Below, piece after piece: positions 1 to 6,275 of a stretch of DNA of 10,509 nt. The notes beneath the pieces are model-generated. The model was not told the DNA's origin. It ran no database searches and saw only the letters and a list, made by a program, of their open reading frames with translations. The DNA comes from CAZJYC01 sp964550165 (GTDB lineage: Bacteria > Acidobacteriota > Aminicenantia > Aminicenantales > Aminicenantaceae): NCBI GenBank assembly GCA_964550165.1, contig CAZJYC010000082.1, positions 1 through 10,509 on the forward strand, given 5' to 3'. How positions within the stretch are numbered: position 1 is the first letter of the stretch; every line of letters begins with the position of its first letter. The position numbers were made by a program, and so were the translations under genes.

Positions 1-110
1 CGAAGCCCATGGTGGTGGGTGGGAGGGTCTTTGGCGAGGAGGGACGGAAACCAGCACTGTTAGAGTTGGCTTTTATCATCATAGGCCTTCACGGAAAAAA
101 GATGCTTCCG
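1..110 (+). repeat. Left copy of a dispersed repeat of about 110 bp (partial)
   Basis: Bases 1-110 align without gaps to 2417-2526. I count 10 mismatches by eye, about 91% identity, and similarity stops abruptly after 110. Several mismatches cluster in the part that forms the hairpin loop in the right copy. The copy is truncated at the window edge: the left arm of the palindrome (2400-2417 in the right copy) would lie before base 1, while the right arm is present at about 38-55. No protein-coding role is evident. The two copies lie in the same orientation and bracket the porin-pstS pair. It could be a REP/MITE-like element or a repeated structured RNA. Confidence 0.85.
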
Positions 111-153
111 AAAAAATTTGGCATCATAAAATTCTTGATAAGACTGCGATCCG

Positions 154-187
154 GCTGGGTGGAAAGATATCCAACCAGCTTTTTTTT
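154..187 (+). terminator. Intrinsic terminator, plus strand
   Basis: GCTGG (154-158) pairs with CCAGC (175-179). After a one-base mismatch, TGGA (160-163) pairs with TCCA (170-173), closing a 6-nt loop. Eight T residues follow directly (180-187). On the minus strand the hairpin has no T tract after it, so it fits plus-strand termination. It would stop transcripts from the left, including any RNA reading through the repeat at 1-110, before they run antisense into pstS. No convincing terminator for pstS itself is visible on the minus strand. Confidence 0.65.
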
Positions 188-197
188 GGGCAAAACA

Positions 198-1091
198 TTA
201 CCTGAGATTTTTTTCGTTATTCTCCTTGTGGGATGGGCCGATGGTGAAAAAGCCCTCGCGCTCCACAATTTTTTGTCCCTCAGGACCTGTCTCAAACCGG
301 ATAAAATCCGCAAGAGCGGCGCCGGGCTTGCCGTTGGTTGCCTGATAGAGAGGCCTGGCCACGGGGTATTTTCCAGAATCCACGGCAGCTTTGTCCAGAG
401 GAGAATAGGCTGGAGAGTTTCTGTCCTTGGCAATATTTACGACTCTGAGCCCTTTTCTCACCTTCCCCGATTGATCGAACAAGTATCCGACGCCCACATA
501 GCCAATTCCGTTTTCATCCTGAATCACACCCTCGATGATCTGGGCGTTGCCGTTCATCTCCTTCATGTCCAGCGAGTAATTCTTGTTGCCGAGCACATGC
601 TCCTGCATGAAGACATAGGTCCCGGAGTTGGACTGCCGTCCATAGAGAGAGATCGGCCTGTCAGGGCCGCCAACAGCTTTCCAATTCTTTATTTCGCCTC
701 TGTAAATAGCGCCGAGCTCGACTATGGTGAGCTTTTCTACAGGATTACTCTCGTTGACGATGACGGATAGACCGTCAACAGCGATAACAAAAAAGCGGGG
801 CTTCACGCCCTTTTCCCAGGCCAGGCTGATCTCTTTATCTTTCCATTCGCGGGAGCTGTTGGCAATGTCACAGGTGCCGTTGATCAAGGCGGAAATTCCT
901 GTTCCAGACCCTCCTCCCAAGACAGCCAGGGCTGTCTTCGGATTCTTGGCCATGTACTCCTCAGCCAGGATTTGGACCAGGTTGACGAGAGTGTCAGAGC
1001 CCTTGACCTGAATCATTTTCTTCTGAGCCAGACTCATCTGGGGAATGAGGATAAGGCTCAAACCAATCAAGACCAGAAAAAGTTTTTTCAT
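198..1091 (-). CDS. pstS: PstS-family phosphate-binding periplasmic protein
   Basis: A 297-residue extracytoplasmic solute-binding protein of the PstS family, which hands phosphate to the PstCAB transporter. A Sec signal peptide spans about residues 1-22 (KK followed by a hydrophobic core, with cleavage near SLA/QKK). There is no lipobox Cys, so a soluble periplasmic protein is likely. Phosphate-site motifs: GSDT (31-34), the GGGSGTG loop (59-65), CDIANSSR (74-81), and R152-x3-SGT (156-158), which matches the Arg and Ser-Gly-Thr ligands known in E. coli PstS. The start has a strong ribosome site (AAGGAGGT, complement of 1099-1106). It lies about 20 bp downstream of the porin stop, so the two are probably co-transcribed. 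pstC, pstA, pstB and phoU are not in the window, and I see no clear Pho box. The exact ligand (phosphate or another oxyanion) is inferred from family. Confidence 0.9.
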   Translation of the reverse strand: MKKLFLVLIGLSLILIPQMSLAQKKMIQVKGSDTLVNLVQILAEEYMAKNPKTALAVLGGGSGTGISALINGTCDIANSSREWKDKEISLAWEKGVKPRFFVIAVDGLSVIVNESNPVEKLTIVELGAIYRGEIKNWKAVGGPDRPISLYGRQSNSGTYVFMQEHVLGNKNYSLDMKEMNGNAQIIEGVIQDENGIGYVGVGYLFDQSGKVRKGLRVVNIAKDRNSPAYSPLDKAAVDSGKYPVARPLYQATNGKPGAALADFIRFETGPEGQKIVEREGFFTIGPSHKENNEKNLR

Positions 1092-1112
1092 GGTTAAAAC
1101 CTCCTTTTTAAC

Positions 1113-2171
1113 TTAGAATGACAAGAAAAACGTAAGGTTGAAGATGACGTCGTTCTTCTTGGTTGAATCGGCATAACTATAATACCAGACATTCGGCTGA
1201 ATTCTCATGCTCTTGTGGAGAGGCGCCCAGTCAAAACCGGCGATGATAAGGCTCAGCTCGTCATCCTCTGTTTTTGAATTGGGCTCGTATCTGTCGAACC
1301 GGAAAAAGGCTGCGAAGGCATCTGTCTTGAACGTATACCGGCCAAAGACGGAGAGTCCGGACCTTTTGAACTGCTCATCTCCGGAAGTCAGGTTCTTGTC
1401 ATTGTCGTAGACGAAGTATTCAGCGCCAATAACCAGGTTCTTCAACATCTCAAAGAAGGCATCAGCTTTGTAGGTGTAGGCACTGTTACCAGGATCCTGC
1501 TTTTCGTAATCGATGTAGCCAACTAAGGAAAACCCGGCCAGCGGAACAAGATGGAGCTGGGCCGCCAGCTTCTTGTACTTATCACCCTCGGGATGAGAAT
1601 AGCCTGCGCCGTTGCTCGCCATGAAACCGTACCGGATTTCCTTGATGATGGAGCCTGTCAGACTGGCACCGACATCAGCGCTGGCGGCGTCGATACCGGC
1701 GCCTGTAACGTCTTTGTATCCGTCGAGCAGGGTTTTGGCCACGCTCCGGTATCCCCATCTGTCTTCGGCAAGCTTAAAGGTCAGGGTTTCGGTCATGCCA
1801 ACTCTGAGAGCTGATTTTGGGATTAAATTCGACCATTCCAGGTAAAGATGCTTGAGAAACGGTCTCAGCTTGTCGTCTTTTTTCCCTCCAGAATCGACAG
1901 CTTTCACATAATCCGCGTCGTAACGAAACCTGAATTTCAGGTTGTCGAGGATTTTATTCTCGTATGTGAAGTAAGCCCTGCGGAAGGTGAAGAAGTTGTT
2001 CATGAACGTGGGAGTATCCGGGGGAGGGGCGGTCTTTGGACCTTCGTCGGACAGGTAATAGGTATAGTCGAAATAGATGGTGGTGTTAAAGGTCTGTTGA
2101 GCCAGAAGGGCGGCTGAACCTAAGACGATGAAGCTTAAAATCAAAGCGATTCTGGTTAAACGGTTTTTCAT
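1113..2171 (-). CDS. Outer-membrane beta-barrel porin, possibly for phosphate or other anions
   Basis: A 352-residue protein with a signal peptide (about residues 1-25: basic start, hydrophobic core, then an LLAQ cleavage region). A long series of alternating hydrophobic and aromatic segments typical of an antiparallel beta-barrel follows. The chain ends in Phe (FFLSF), the C-terminal aromatic signature used by the BAM machinery for outer-membrane insertion. The N-terminal region (FxFRRAYFTYENKI, then LKFRFRYDAD) resembles OprO/OprP-type phosphate-selective porins. That assignment is supported by pstS lying directly downstream in the same direction, giving an outer-membrane channel and a periplasmic binder in one unit. 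The start is backed by GGAGGA (complement of 2181-2186) at good spacing. Substrate specificity is not proven by sequence, and a general porin is possible. Confidence 0.75.
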   Translation of the reverse strand: MKNRLTRIALILSFIVLGSAALLAQQTFNTTIYFDYTYYLSDEGPKTAPPPDTPTFMNNFFTFRRAYFTYENKILDNLKFRFRYDADYVKAVDSGGKKDDKLRPFLKHLYLEWSNLIPKSALRVGMTETLTFKLAEDRWGYRSVAKTLLDGYKDVTGAGIDAASADVGASLTGSIIKEIRYGFMASNGAGYSHPEGDKYKKLAAQLHLVPLAGFSLVGYIDYEKQDPGNSAYTYKADAFFEMLKNLVIGAEYFVYDNDKNLTSGDEQFKRSGLSVFGRYTFKTDAFAAFFRFDRYEPNSKTEDDELSLIIAGFDWAPLHKSMRIQPNVWYYSYADSTKKNDVIFNLTFFLSF

Positions 2172-2399
2172 TGTTTCATATCCTCCTTTTTTTCAATTGT
2201 AATTTTTTCATTTCAAAATTTTTCTCCTCTGAAAGATGATCCCGAATTTCTCGTTCTGAGCTGTTCATTCGGAGTCTGGTTAAACATTCCGCCTTCAGGA
2301 TAAACGGGCCGTGTTAAGAATTGATAAAAAAATTATGAAGATTGAGTGAATTTTTCCGCGTGATGATAAAAGAGATTTGATAGAGTGAGGAATGGAAAA

Positions 2400-2526
2400 G
2401 CTGGTTTTCATCCCTCCGAAGCCCATGAAGGCGGGTGGGCTGGTCTTTGGCGAGGAGGGATGGAAACCAGCACTGTTATAATTGGCTTTTATCATCATAT
2501 GCCTTCACGGAAAAAAGATGCTTACG
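2400..2526 (+). repeat. Right (complete) copy of the dispersed repeat with a long hairpin
   Basis: The left arm GCTGGTTTTCATCCCTCC (2400-2417) and right arm GGAGGGATGGAAACCAGC (2454-2471) are inverted repeats: 17 of 18 positions are Watson-Crick and the remaining one is a G-T wobble. They enclose a 36-nt loop, within which AGCCCA (2420-2425) can pair with TGGGCT (2436-2441). A conserved tail follows to 2526 and is shared with the left copy at 1-110. The hairpin is not followed directly by a T run on the plus strand. On the minus strand only TTTT follows, so a terminator role is weak. The conserved tail beyond the palindrome makes it longer than a simple REP unit, and there is no transposase in the window. 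Confidence 0.85.
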
Positions 2527-2541
2527 AGAGAAGATGTCGCC

Positions 2542-2571
2542 TTGAACTCCATTCTTTTTTTAGATTATAAT
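2542..2571 (+). promoter_or_regulatory. Sigma-70-type promoter for the two-component operon
   Basis: TTGAAC (2542-2547) and a perfect TATAAT (2566-2571) are separated by 18 bp, about 35 bp upstream of the kinase start codon. The predicted transcription start is near 2578, giving a short leader. The promoter lies just downstream of the repeat, which would not be transcribed from it. This suggests that the regulator pair is made by housekeeping RNA polymerase rather than by its own sigma-54 circuit. Confidence 0.6.
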
Positions 2572-2605
2572 TAAGCTTAAAATTAGCTTCACTTCAGTAA
2601 TCAAG

Positions 2606-4591
2606 ATGAAATTTCCGTCTTTTTCCCTGAGGACAAAACTCACGCTCAGCTTCTTGGTCGTCATCGCCATCGGCGGCGTGATATCCCTGAGCCTGGGCTG
2701 GAGACTGGTTAAAAACACGCTCATCGGCCAGGCTCAAACCAAAGTCAGTCATGACCTGGCTGCTGCCTGGATGGTCTTCAATGAAAAGCTGAACGACATC
2801 AAGGAGATTGTCAGCCTCACCGCCGCACGAGAAAGCCTGTGGGATGCCATCAGAAATGACAACAAGGATATTCTCCTCAGATACCTGAGCCGCGTCAGGC
2901 AGGATTACGGGCTGGACATCTTAACCTTAACCGACAAGAGCGGAAAAGTCATCGTTCGGACCCGAAATCCAGGAGTTGTGGGTGATGACCAATCCCAGGA
3001 TGAAGTCCTCAAGCTGGCGCTCAAAGGCGGAATTTTTGCTCATCCTCAAATCATCCCTCAAGAAGAACTCCTCAAAGAAGGGAACGACCTGGCCGAAAAA
3101 GCGTATATGGAGTTTATCTATACTCCAAAAGCAGCTCCGAGGCCTGAGAAATTTGAGACAAGCGGCATGATGCTCAAAGCCGCTGCCTCGGTCGAAGACG
3201 AAAACAACGCTCTCCTCGGTGTGCTCTACGGAGGGATCCTGATCAACCGCAATTTCGAGATTGTCGACCGGGTGAAAGAAACCGTCTATAAGGGTGAAAA
3301 GTACAAAGGTAGGGATAAAGGGACAGCGACAATTTTTCAGTATGACCTGCGTATTTCCACGAATGTCAAGAACGAGAAGGGAGAAAGAGCCATCGGAACG
3401 CGGCTTTCCAAGGAAGTTAACCAGGCTGTTCTTGTCGAAGGAAGGCCATGGATTGACAGGGCTTTTGTGGTCACCGACTGGTACATAACGGCCTACGAGC
3501 CTATCCGAAACATCGGCAATGCTATCATCGGCATCCTCTATGTCGGGATGCTCGAGAAACCTTACATAGACATAGCCAACAGGGTGATGCTGACTTTCAC
3601 CGTTATGGCTTTTCTTTGTGTCGTTCTCCTTCTTGTTATCCTCTATTTCTCGACTTCCAGGATCATCTACCCCCTGCGCAAAATGGTCATTGCCACCAAG
3701 GAAATTGCCAGAGGCGACCTGTCGCACAAGGTTGAAGTCACGTCCAAGGATGAAATCGGGTATCTGGCGGATTGTTTCAACCAGATGACCGATAAATTGA
3801 AAGTCGCCAACGAAAAGCTCGTCGAATGGGGAAAAACTCTGGAGAAGAAAGTGGAGGAGCGAACAAAGGAATTGAGGGAGATGCAGGCCCATCTCATCCA
3901 GTCAGAGAAACTGGCCTCCCTGGGAAAGCTGGCCGCAGGCATAGCCCACGAAATCAACAATCCTCTGGGAGGCATTCTCATCTACAGCCATCTGTTGCTT
4001 GAAGAGACAAACAAGAATTCGCCCCTCTACGAAAATCTGAAAAAAATTGTCAGAGAAACTTCCCGCTGCAAGAATATCGTCAAGGGCCTGCTGGAGTTCG
4101 CCCGCCCCAAAGAGCCTGAAATGTCCATGATCAACATCAACGAGGTCGTGGATAGCTCAATGGCTATCATGGAACGCCAGGCTCTTTTCCAGAACATAAA
4201 AATCAACAAGCTTTACGCCTCCGATCTGCCAAAAATGATCGGCGATGCGGCTCAGCTTCAGCAGGTCTTCATCAACATCATCCTCAACGCCGCCGAAGCC
4301 ATGAACGGAAACGGCTCCTTGACGATCAACACATCTCTGGACAAGAATGGTTCATTCATCGCTATAAGCTTTTCAGATACTGGCCATGGCATCAGAGAGG
4401 AGGATAAAATAAGAGTTTTCGAGCCTTTCTTCACCACTAAAGAAGTGGGAAAAGGCACAGGGCTTGGCCTCGCCATCAGCTACAGCATCATCCAAAAACA
4501 TCAAGGGACAATAGAAGTCCAAAGCGAAGCGGGAAAAGGCTCCACGTTCACGGTTAAACTTCCGGTCACGAGAGAGATTGCCCATGACTGA
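2606..4591 (+). CDS. Membrane sensor histidine kinase with extracytoplasmic Cache-type domain
   Basis: A 661-residue kinase. A transmembrane helix at about 12-32 and another at about 328-349 flank a large extracytoplasmic sensor. Its C-terminal half (GTATIFQYDLRISTN, then WYITAYEPIRN and IIGILYVG) looks like the Cache_3-Cache_2 family, which binds small ligands. A HAMP linker (about 350-402) and a coiled coil (about 400-435) follow. The HisKA motif is AHEINNPL with phosphoacceptor H448. The ATPase domain has an N box (N561), DTGHG (591-595), FEPFF (about 605-609) and GKGTGLGL (615-622), all intact. Its 3' end overlaps the response-regulator start by 8 bp, so the pair is translationally coupled. 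No strong Shine-Dalgarno precedes the ATG at 2606. The ligand is unknown. The position next to the hydrogenase operon suggests a redox or fermentation-related cue, which is inference. Confidence 0.93.
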   Translation: MKFPSFSLRTKLTLSFLVVIAIGGVISLSLGWRLVKNTLIGQAQTKVSHDLAAAWMVFNEKLNDIKEIVSLTAARESLWDAIRNDNKDILLRYLSRVRQDYGLDILTLTDKSGKVIVRTRNPGVVGDDQSQDEVLKLALKGGIFAHPQIIPQEELLKEGNDLAEKAYMEFIYTPKAAPRPEKFETSGMMLKAAASVEDENNALLGVLYGGILINRNFEIVDRVKETVYKGEKYKGRDKGTATIFQYDLRISTNVKNEKGERAIGTRLSKEVNQAVLVEGRPWIDRAFVVTDWYITAYEPIRNIGNAIIGILYVGMLEKPYIDIANRVMLTFTVMAFLCVVLLLVILYFSTSRIIYPLRKMVIATKEIARGDLSHKVEVTSKDEIGYLADCFNQMTDKLKVANEKLVEWGKTLEKKVEERTKELREMQAHLIQSEKLASLGKLAAGIAHEINNPLGGILIYSHLLLEETNKNSPLYENLKKIVRETSRCKNIVKGLLEFARPKEPEMSMININEVVDSSMAIMERQALFQNIKINKLYASDLPKMIGDAAQLQQVFINIILNAAEAMNGNGSLTINTSLDKNGSFIAISFSDTGHGIREEDKIRVFEPFFTTKEVGKGTGLGLAISYSIIQKHQGTIEVQSEAGKGSTFTVKLPVTREIAHD

Positions 4592-5939
4592 TACGCCCCA
4601 TATCTTAATCATCGATGACGACGAGGCTATCGTCGACTCCTGCACTCAGGTCCTCAAAAAAGAAGGATATAAGGTCAAAGAAGCCAGGGAAGGAGCCGAA
4701 GGCCTGAAATTATTCAAGAAAGAATCCTTTCACGTCATACTTTTGGATTTAAGATTGCCCGGCCTTGGTGGCATGGAAGTCCTGAGCAAAATAAAAGAAG
4801 AAAATCCCGAAACTCCGGTCATCATCGTTACCGGATACGCGAGCATCGAATCCGCCGTGGAAGCGACAAAACGGGGAGCTTTTGATTACCTGGCAAAGCC
4901 TTTCAGCCCCGAAGAGCTGCGGGTCGTCATCCGAAAAGCCTTGAAAAGCCGGTCGTTATACTTTGAAAACATCTACCTCCGGGAAGAGCTGGAAAAGAAA
5001 GGCGAACTCGACATGGTCATCGGCAAGAGCAAGGCTATGCAAAAAGTCATGGACATCGTCAGGCTCGTCAGCGCTACAGAAAGCACAGTCCTTATCACTG
5101 GAGAAAGCGGCACGGGCAAGGAGCTTCTTGCCCGGGAAATTCACAACCACAGCCTGAGAAGAAGCGCCCCCTTCGTTGTTGTGGACTGTGGAGCGCTGGT
5201 GGAAACCCTGTTCGAGAGCGAGCTGTTTGGCCATGTCAAAGGATCTTTTACCGGAGCCCATGAAACAAAGCACGGACGTTTTGAAGTGGCCAACGGAGGC
5301 ACGATCTTCCTGGACGAAATCAGCAACATCAGCCTCAATATCCAGGTCAAGCTCCTGAGAGTCATCCAGGAGCGCGAGGTCACCCGCATCGGAAGCACAA
5401 AGCCAATCAAGGTGGATGTCCGCATCCTGGCTGCGACAAACGAGAACCTGGCCGATCTGGTCAACAAGGGAAAATTCAGGGAGGAGCTGTTCTACCGGCT
5501 GAGCGTTGTCCCCGTTCACCTTCCTCCCTTGAGGGAAAGGAAAGAAGATGTCCCTTTTCTTGTCGAACACTTCTTGCAAAAATACAACAGAAGGACGAGG
5601 AAAAATATCCACAGCATCTCTCCGGCTGTCAAAAAAGCTTTGATGGAGTACGACTGGCCTGGAAACATCCGCGAATTGGAAAACACCGTTGAGAGGGCCG
5701 TTGTCCTGTCCAGGGGCAATGAAATCGAATTGGAGAGTTTGGTTTATCACGGTATCAGCGCCACTTCTTCTTTTCTCAATCCCGCCGGGGGAAGGTATAA
5801 AACTCTGGACGAAATAGAAAAGGAATACATCAAGACCGTCCTTCAAGCCCGATACGGGAACAAAAGCCAAACGGCCAAAATTCTTGGGATCGACCGCAAG
5901 ACCCTCATGGCCAAAATCAAGAAATACAAAATCCATTAA
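4584..5939 (+). CDS. NtrC-family sigma-54-dependent response regulator
   Basis: A 451-residue three-domain activator. Receiver: acidic D11-D13, phosphoacceptor D55, T83 and K105. AAA+ domain: Walker A GESGTGKE (173-180), sigma-54 contact loop GSFTGA (220-225), Walker B IFLDE (D244, E245) and WPGNIREL in the C-terminal part of the domain. A Fis-type helix-turn-helix ends the protein (SQTAKILGIDRKTL, then KIKKYKIH). The contact loop has Ser in place of Ala in the usual GAFTGA; such variants occur in working activators. I chose the ATG at 4584, preceded by GAGAGA, over the in-frame TTG at 4578. The activator is the presumed partner of the overlapping kinase gene. It should bind enhancer-like sites and drive sigma-54 promoters, and the one at about 6147-6160 upstream of hydB is the obvious local target. 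Confidence 0.94.
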   Translation: MTDTPHILIIDDDEAIVDSCTQVLKKEGYKVKEAREGAEGLKLFKKESFHVILLDLRLPGLGGMEVLSKIKEENPETPVIIVTGYASIESAVEATKRGAFDYLAKPFSPEELRVVIRKALKSRSLYFENIYLREELEKKGELDMVIGKSKAMQKVMDIVRLVSATESTVLITGESGTGKELLAREIHNHSLRRSAPFVVVDCGALVETLFESELFGHVKGSFTGAHETKHGRFEVANGGTIFLDEISNISLNIQVKLLRVIQEREVTRIGSTKPIKVDVRILAATNENLADLVNKGKFREELFYRLSVVPVHLPPLRERKEDVPFLVEHFLQKYNRRTRKNIHSISPAVKKALMEYDWPGNIRELENTVERAVVLSRGNEIELESLVYHGISATSSFLNPAGGRYKTLDEIEKEYIKTVLQARYGNKSQTAKILGIDRKTLMAKIKKYKIH

Positions 5940-6017
5940 TCAACCGCCAAAAAAATAGTCCTTTTCTGAAAAACATTCTAAAAGCCATTCTCGCTAGGTC
6001 AAAATTGAACAGCAACT

Positions 6018-6032
6018 GGGGAAAAACACCCC
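6018..6032. promoter_or_regulatory. Candidate upstream activator site (dyad)
   Basis: GGGGAAAAACACCCC is a 15-bp dyad (GGGG-N7-CCCC). Its centre is about 147 bp upstream of the transcription start predicted from the sigma-54 promoter. That is within the distance at which NtrC-type activators commonly bind, and size and symmetry suit a dimer. It could equally be a chance palindrome or part of an RNA hairpin. Confidence 0.35.
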
Positions 6033-6035
6033 TAT

Positions 6036-6063
6036 CCTTCATCGCTTCATTTTAGCCTGAAGG
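6036..6063. other. Inverted repeat after the response-regulator gene
   Basis: CCTTCA (6036-6041) pairs with TGAAGG (6058-6063) around a 16-nt loop. Pairing can extend outward through AT with a bulged G (about 6034-6066). There is no T tract after it, so it is a poor intrinsic terminator. It could be part of an operator or an RNA structure. Confidence 0.3.
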
Positions 6064-6144
6064 GATGGGCCGTAAAAACTTGTTCTATCTTATTCAAATA
6101 CAATAACTTATAAACTAAAAAACTTCTTTCCTTTTTAAACAAAA

Positions 6145-6162
6145 CGGGCATGATATTTGCAT
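6145..6162 (+). promoter_or_regulatory. Sigma-54 (RpoN) promoter for the hydrogenase operon
   Basis: The element reads GGGCATGATATTTGCA. GG at 6147-6148 and GC at 6159-6160 have exactly ten bases between them, and the flanks match the GGCA and TTGCA parts of the consensus. Transcription should start near 6172, giving a leader of about 100 nt before hydB. No good sigma-70 pair with 16-18 bp spacing was found in the same gap. The gene just upstream encodes a sigma-54 activator, which strengthens the call. Confidence 0.65.
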
Positions 6163-6275
6163 AACACAATCGTCTATGAGGTTTATAAATTTTTCCGCAT
6201 CTGATACAATTCCAATGCCTTGCCGCATATTGTCCCTGAAAGAAAATAATAACTTCATGAAAGAAGGAAAATAAA

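Larger units (their letters stand above)
2172..2605. other. Intergenic region between porin and sensor kinase
   Basis: This 434-bp gap between divergent genes holds, from left to right, the porin ribosome site, an AT-rich porin leader (about 2190-2230), an unassigned stretch (2230-2399), the repeat hairpin (2400-2526) and the kinase promoter (2542-2571). No porin promoter or sigma-54 GG-N10-GC element could be picked out convincingly on the minus strand. The small reading frames through the region follow the repeat and do not look like genes. Confidence 0.6.
5940..6275. other. Regulatory intergenic region upstream of the hydrogenase operon
   Basis: This 336-bp AT-rich gap between the activator gene and hydB contains a G4/C4 dyad (6018-6032), a larger inverted repeat (6036-6063), a sigma-54 promoter (about 6145-6162) and a leader of roughly 100 nt. 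A five-codon reading frame (ATG at 6257, TAA at 6272-6274) ends one base before the hydB start. It has no support as a gene. Confidence 0.6.

Noticed and set aside
9..770. Open frame of 253 codons on the plus strand
   Set aside because: It is antisense to pstS, whose signal peptide, motifs and ribosome site are clear. The translated product shows no recognisable domain.
2172..2400. Pho box or sigma-54 promoter upstream of the porin
   Set aside because: No tandem CTGTCAT-like repeats and no GG-N10-GC element with good flanks were found on the minus strand.
2295..2498. Minus-strand frame of 67 codons through the repeat hairpin
   Set aside because: Its sequence simply follows the palindromic repeat, with no ribosome site and no protein-like pattern. 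The repeat explains it.
2927..3892. Minus-strand frame of 321 codons
   Set aside because: A shadow of the histidine kinase, which has intact sensor, HAMP and catalytic motifs on the plus strand.
4578..4580. TTG as start of the response regulator
   Set aside because: The ATG at 4584 has a purine-rich GAGAGA at good distance and begins the receiver domain normally.
4956..5936. Minus-strand frame of 326 codons
   Set aside because: Antisense to the AAA+ and DNA-binding part of the sigma-54 activator; no family resemblance.
6157..6189. Sigma-70 promoter TTGCAT with TATAAA upstream of hydB
   Set aside because: Spacing is 21 bp, too long, and the TTGCA is better explained as the -12 part of the sigma-54 element.
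6257..6274. Five-codon leader reading frame ending just before hydB
   Set aside because: Its ATG has no convincing ribosome site, the peptide shows no attenuation-type codon bias, and a frame this short occurs easily by chance.
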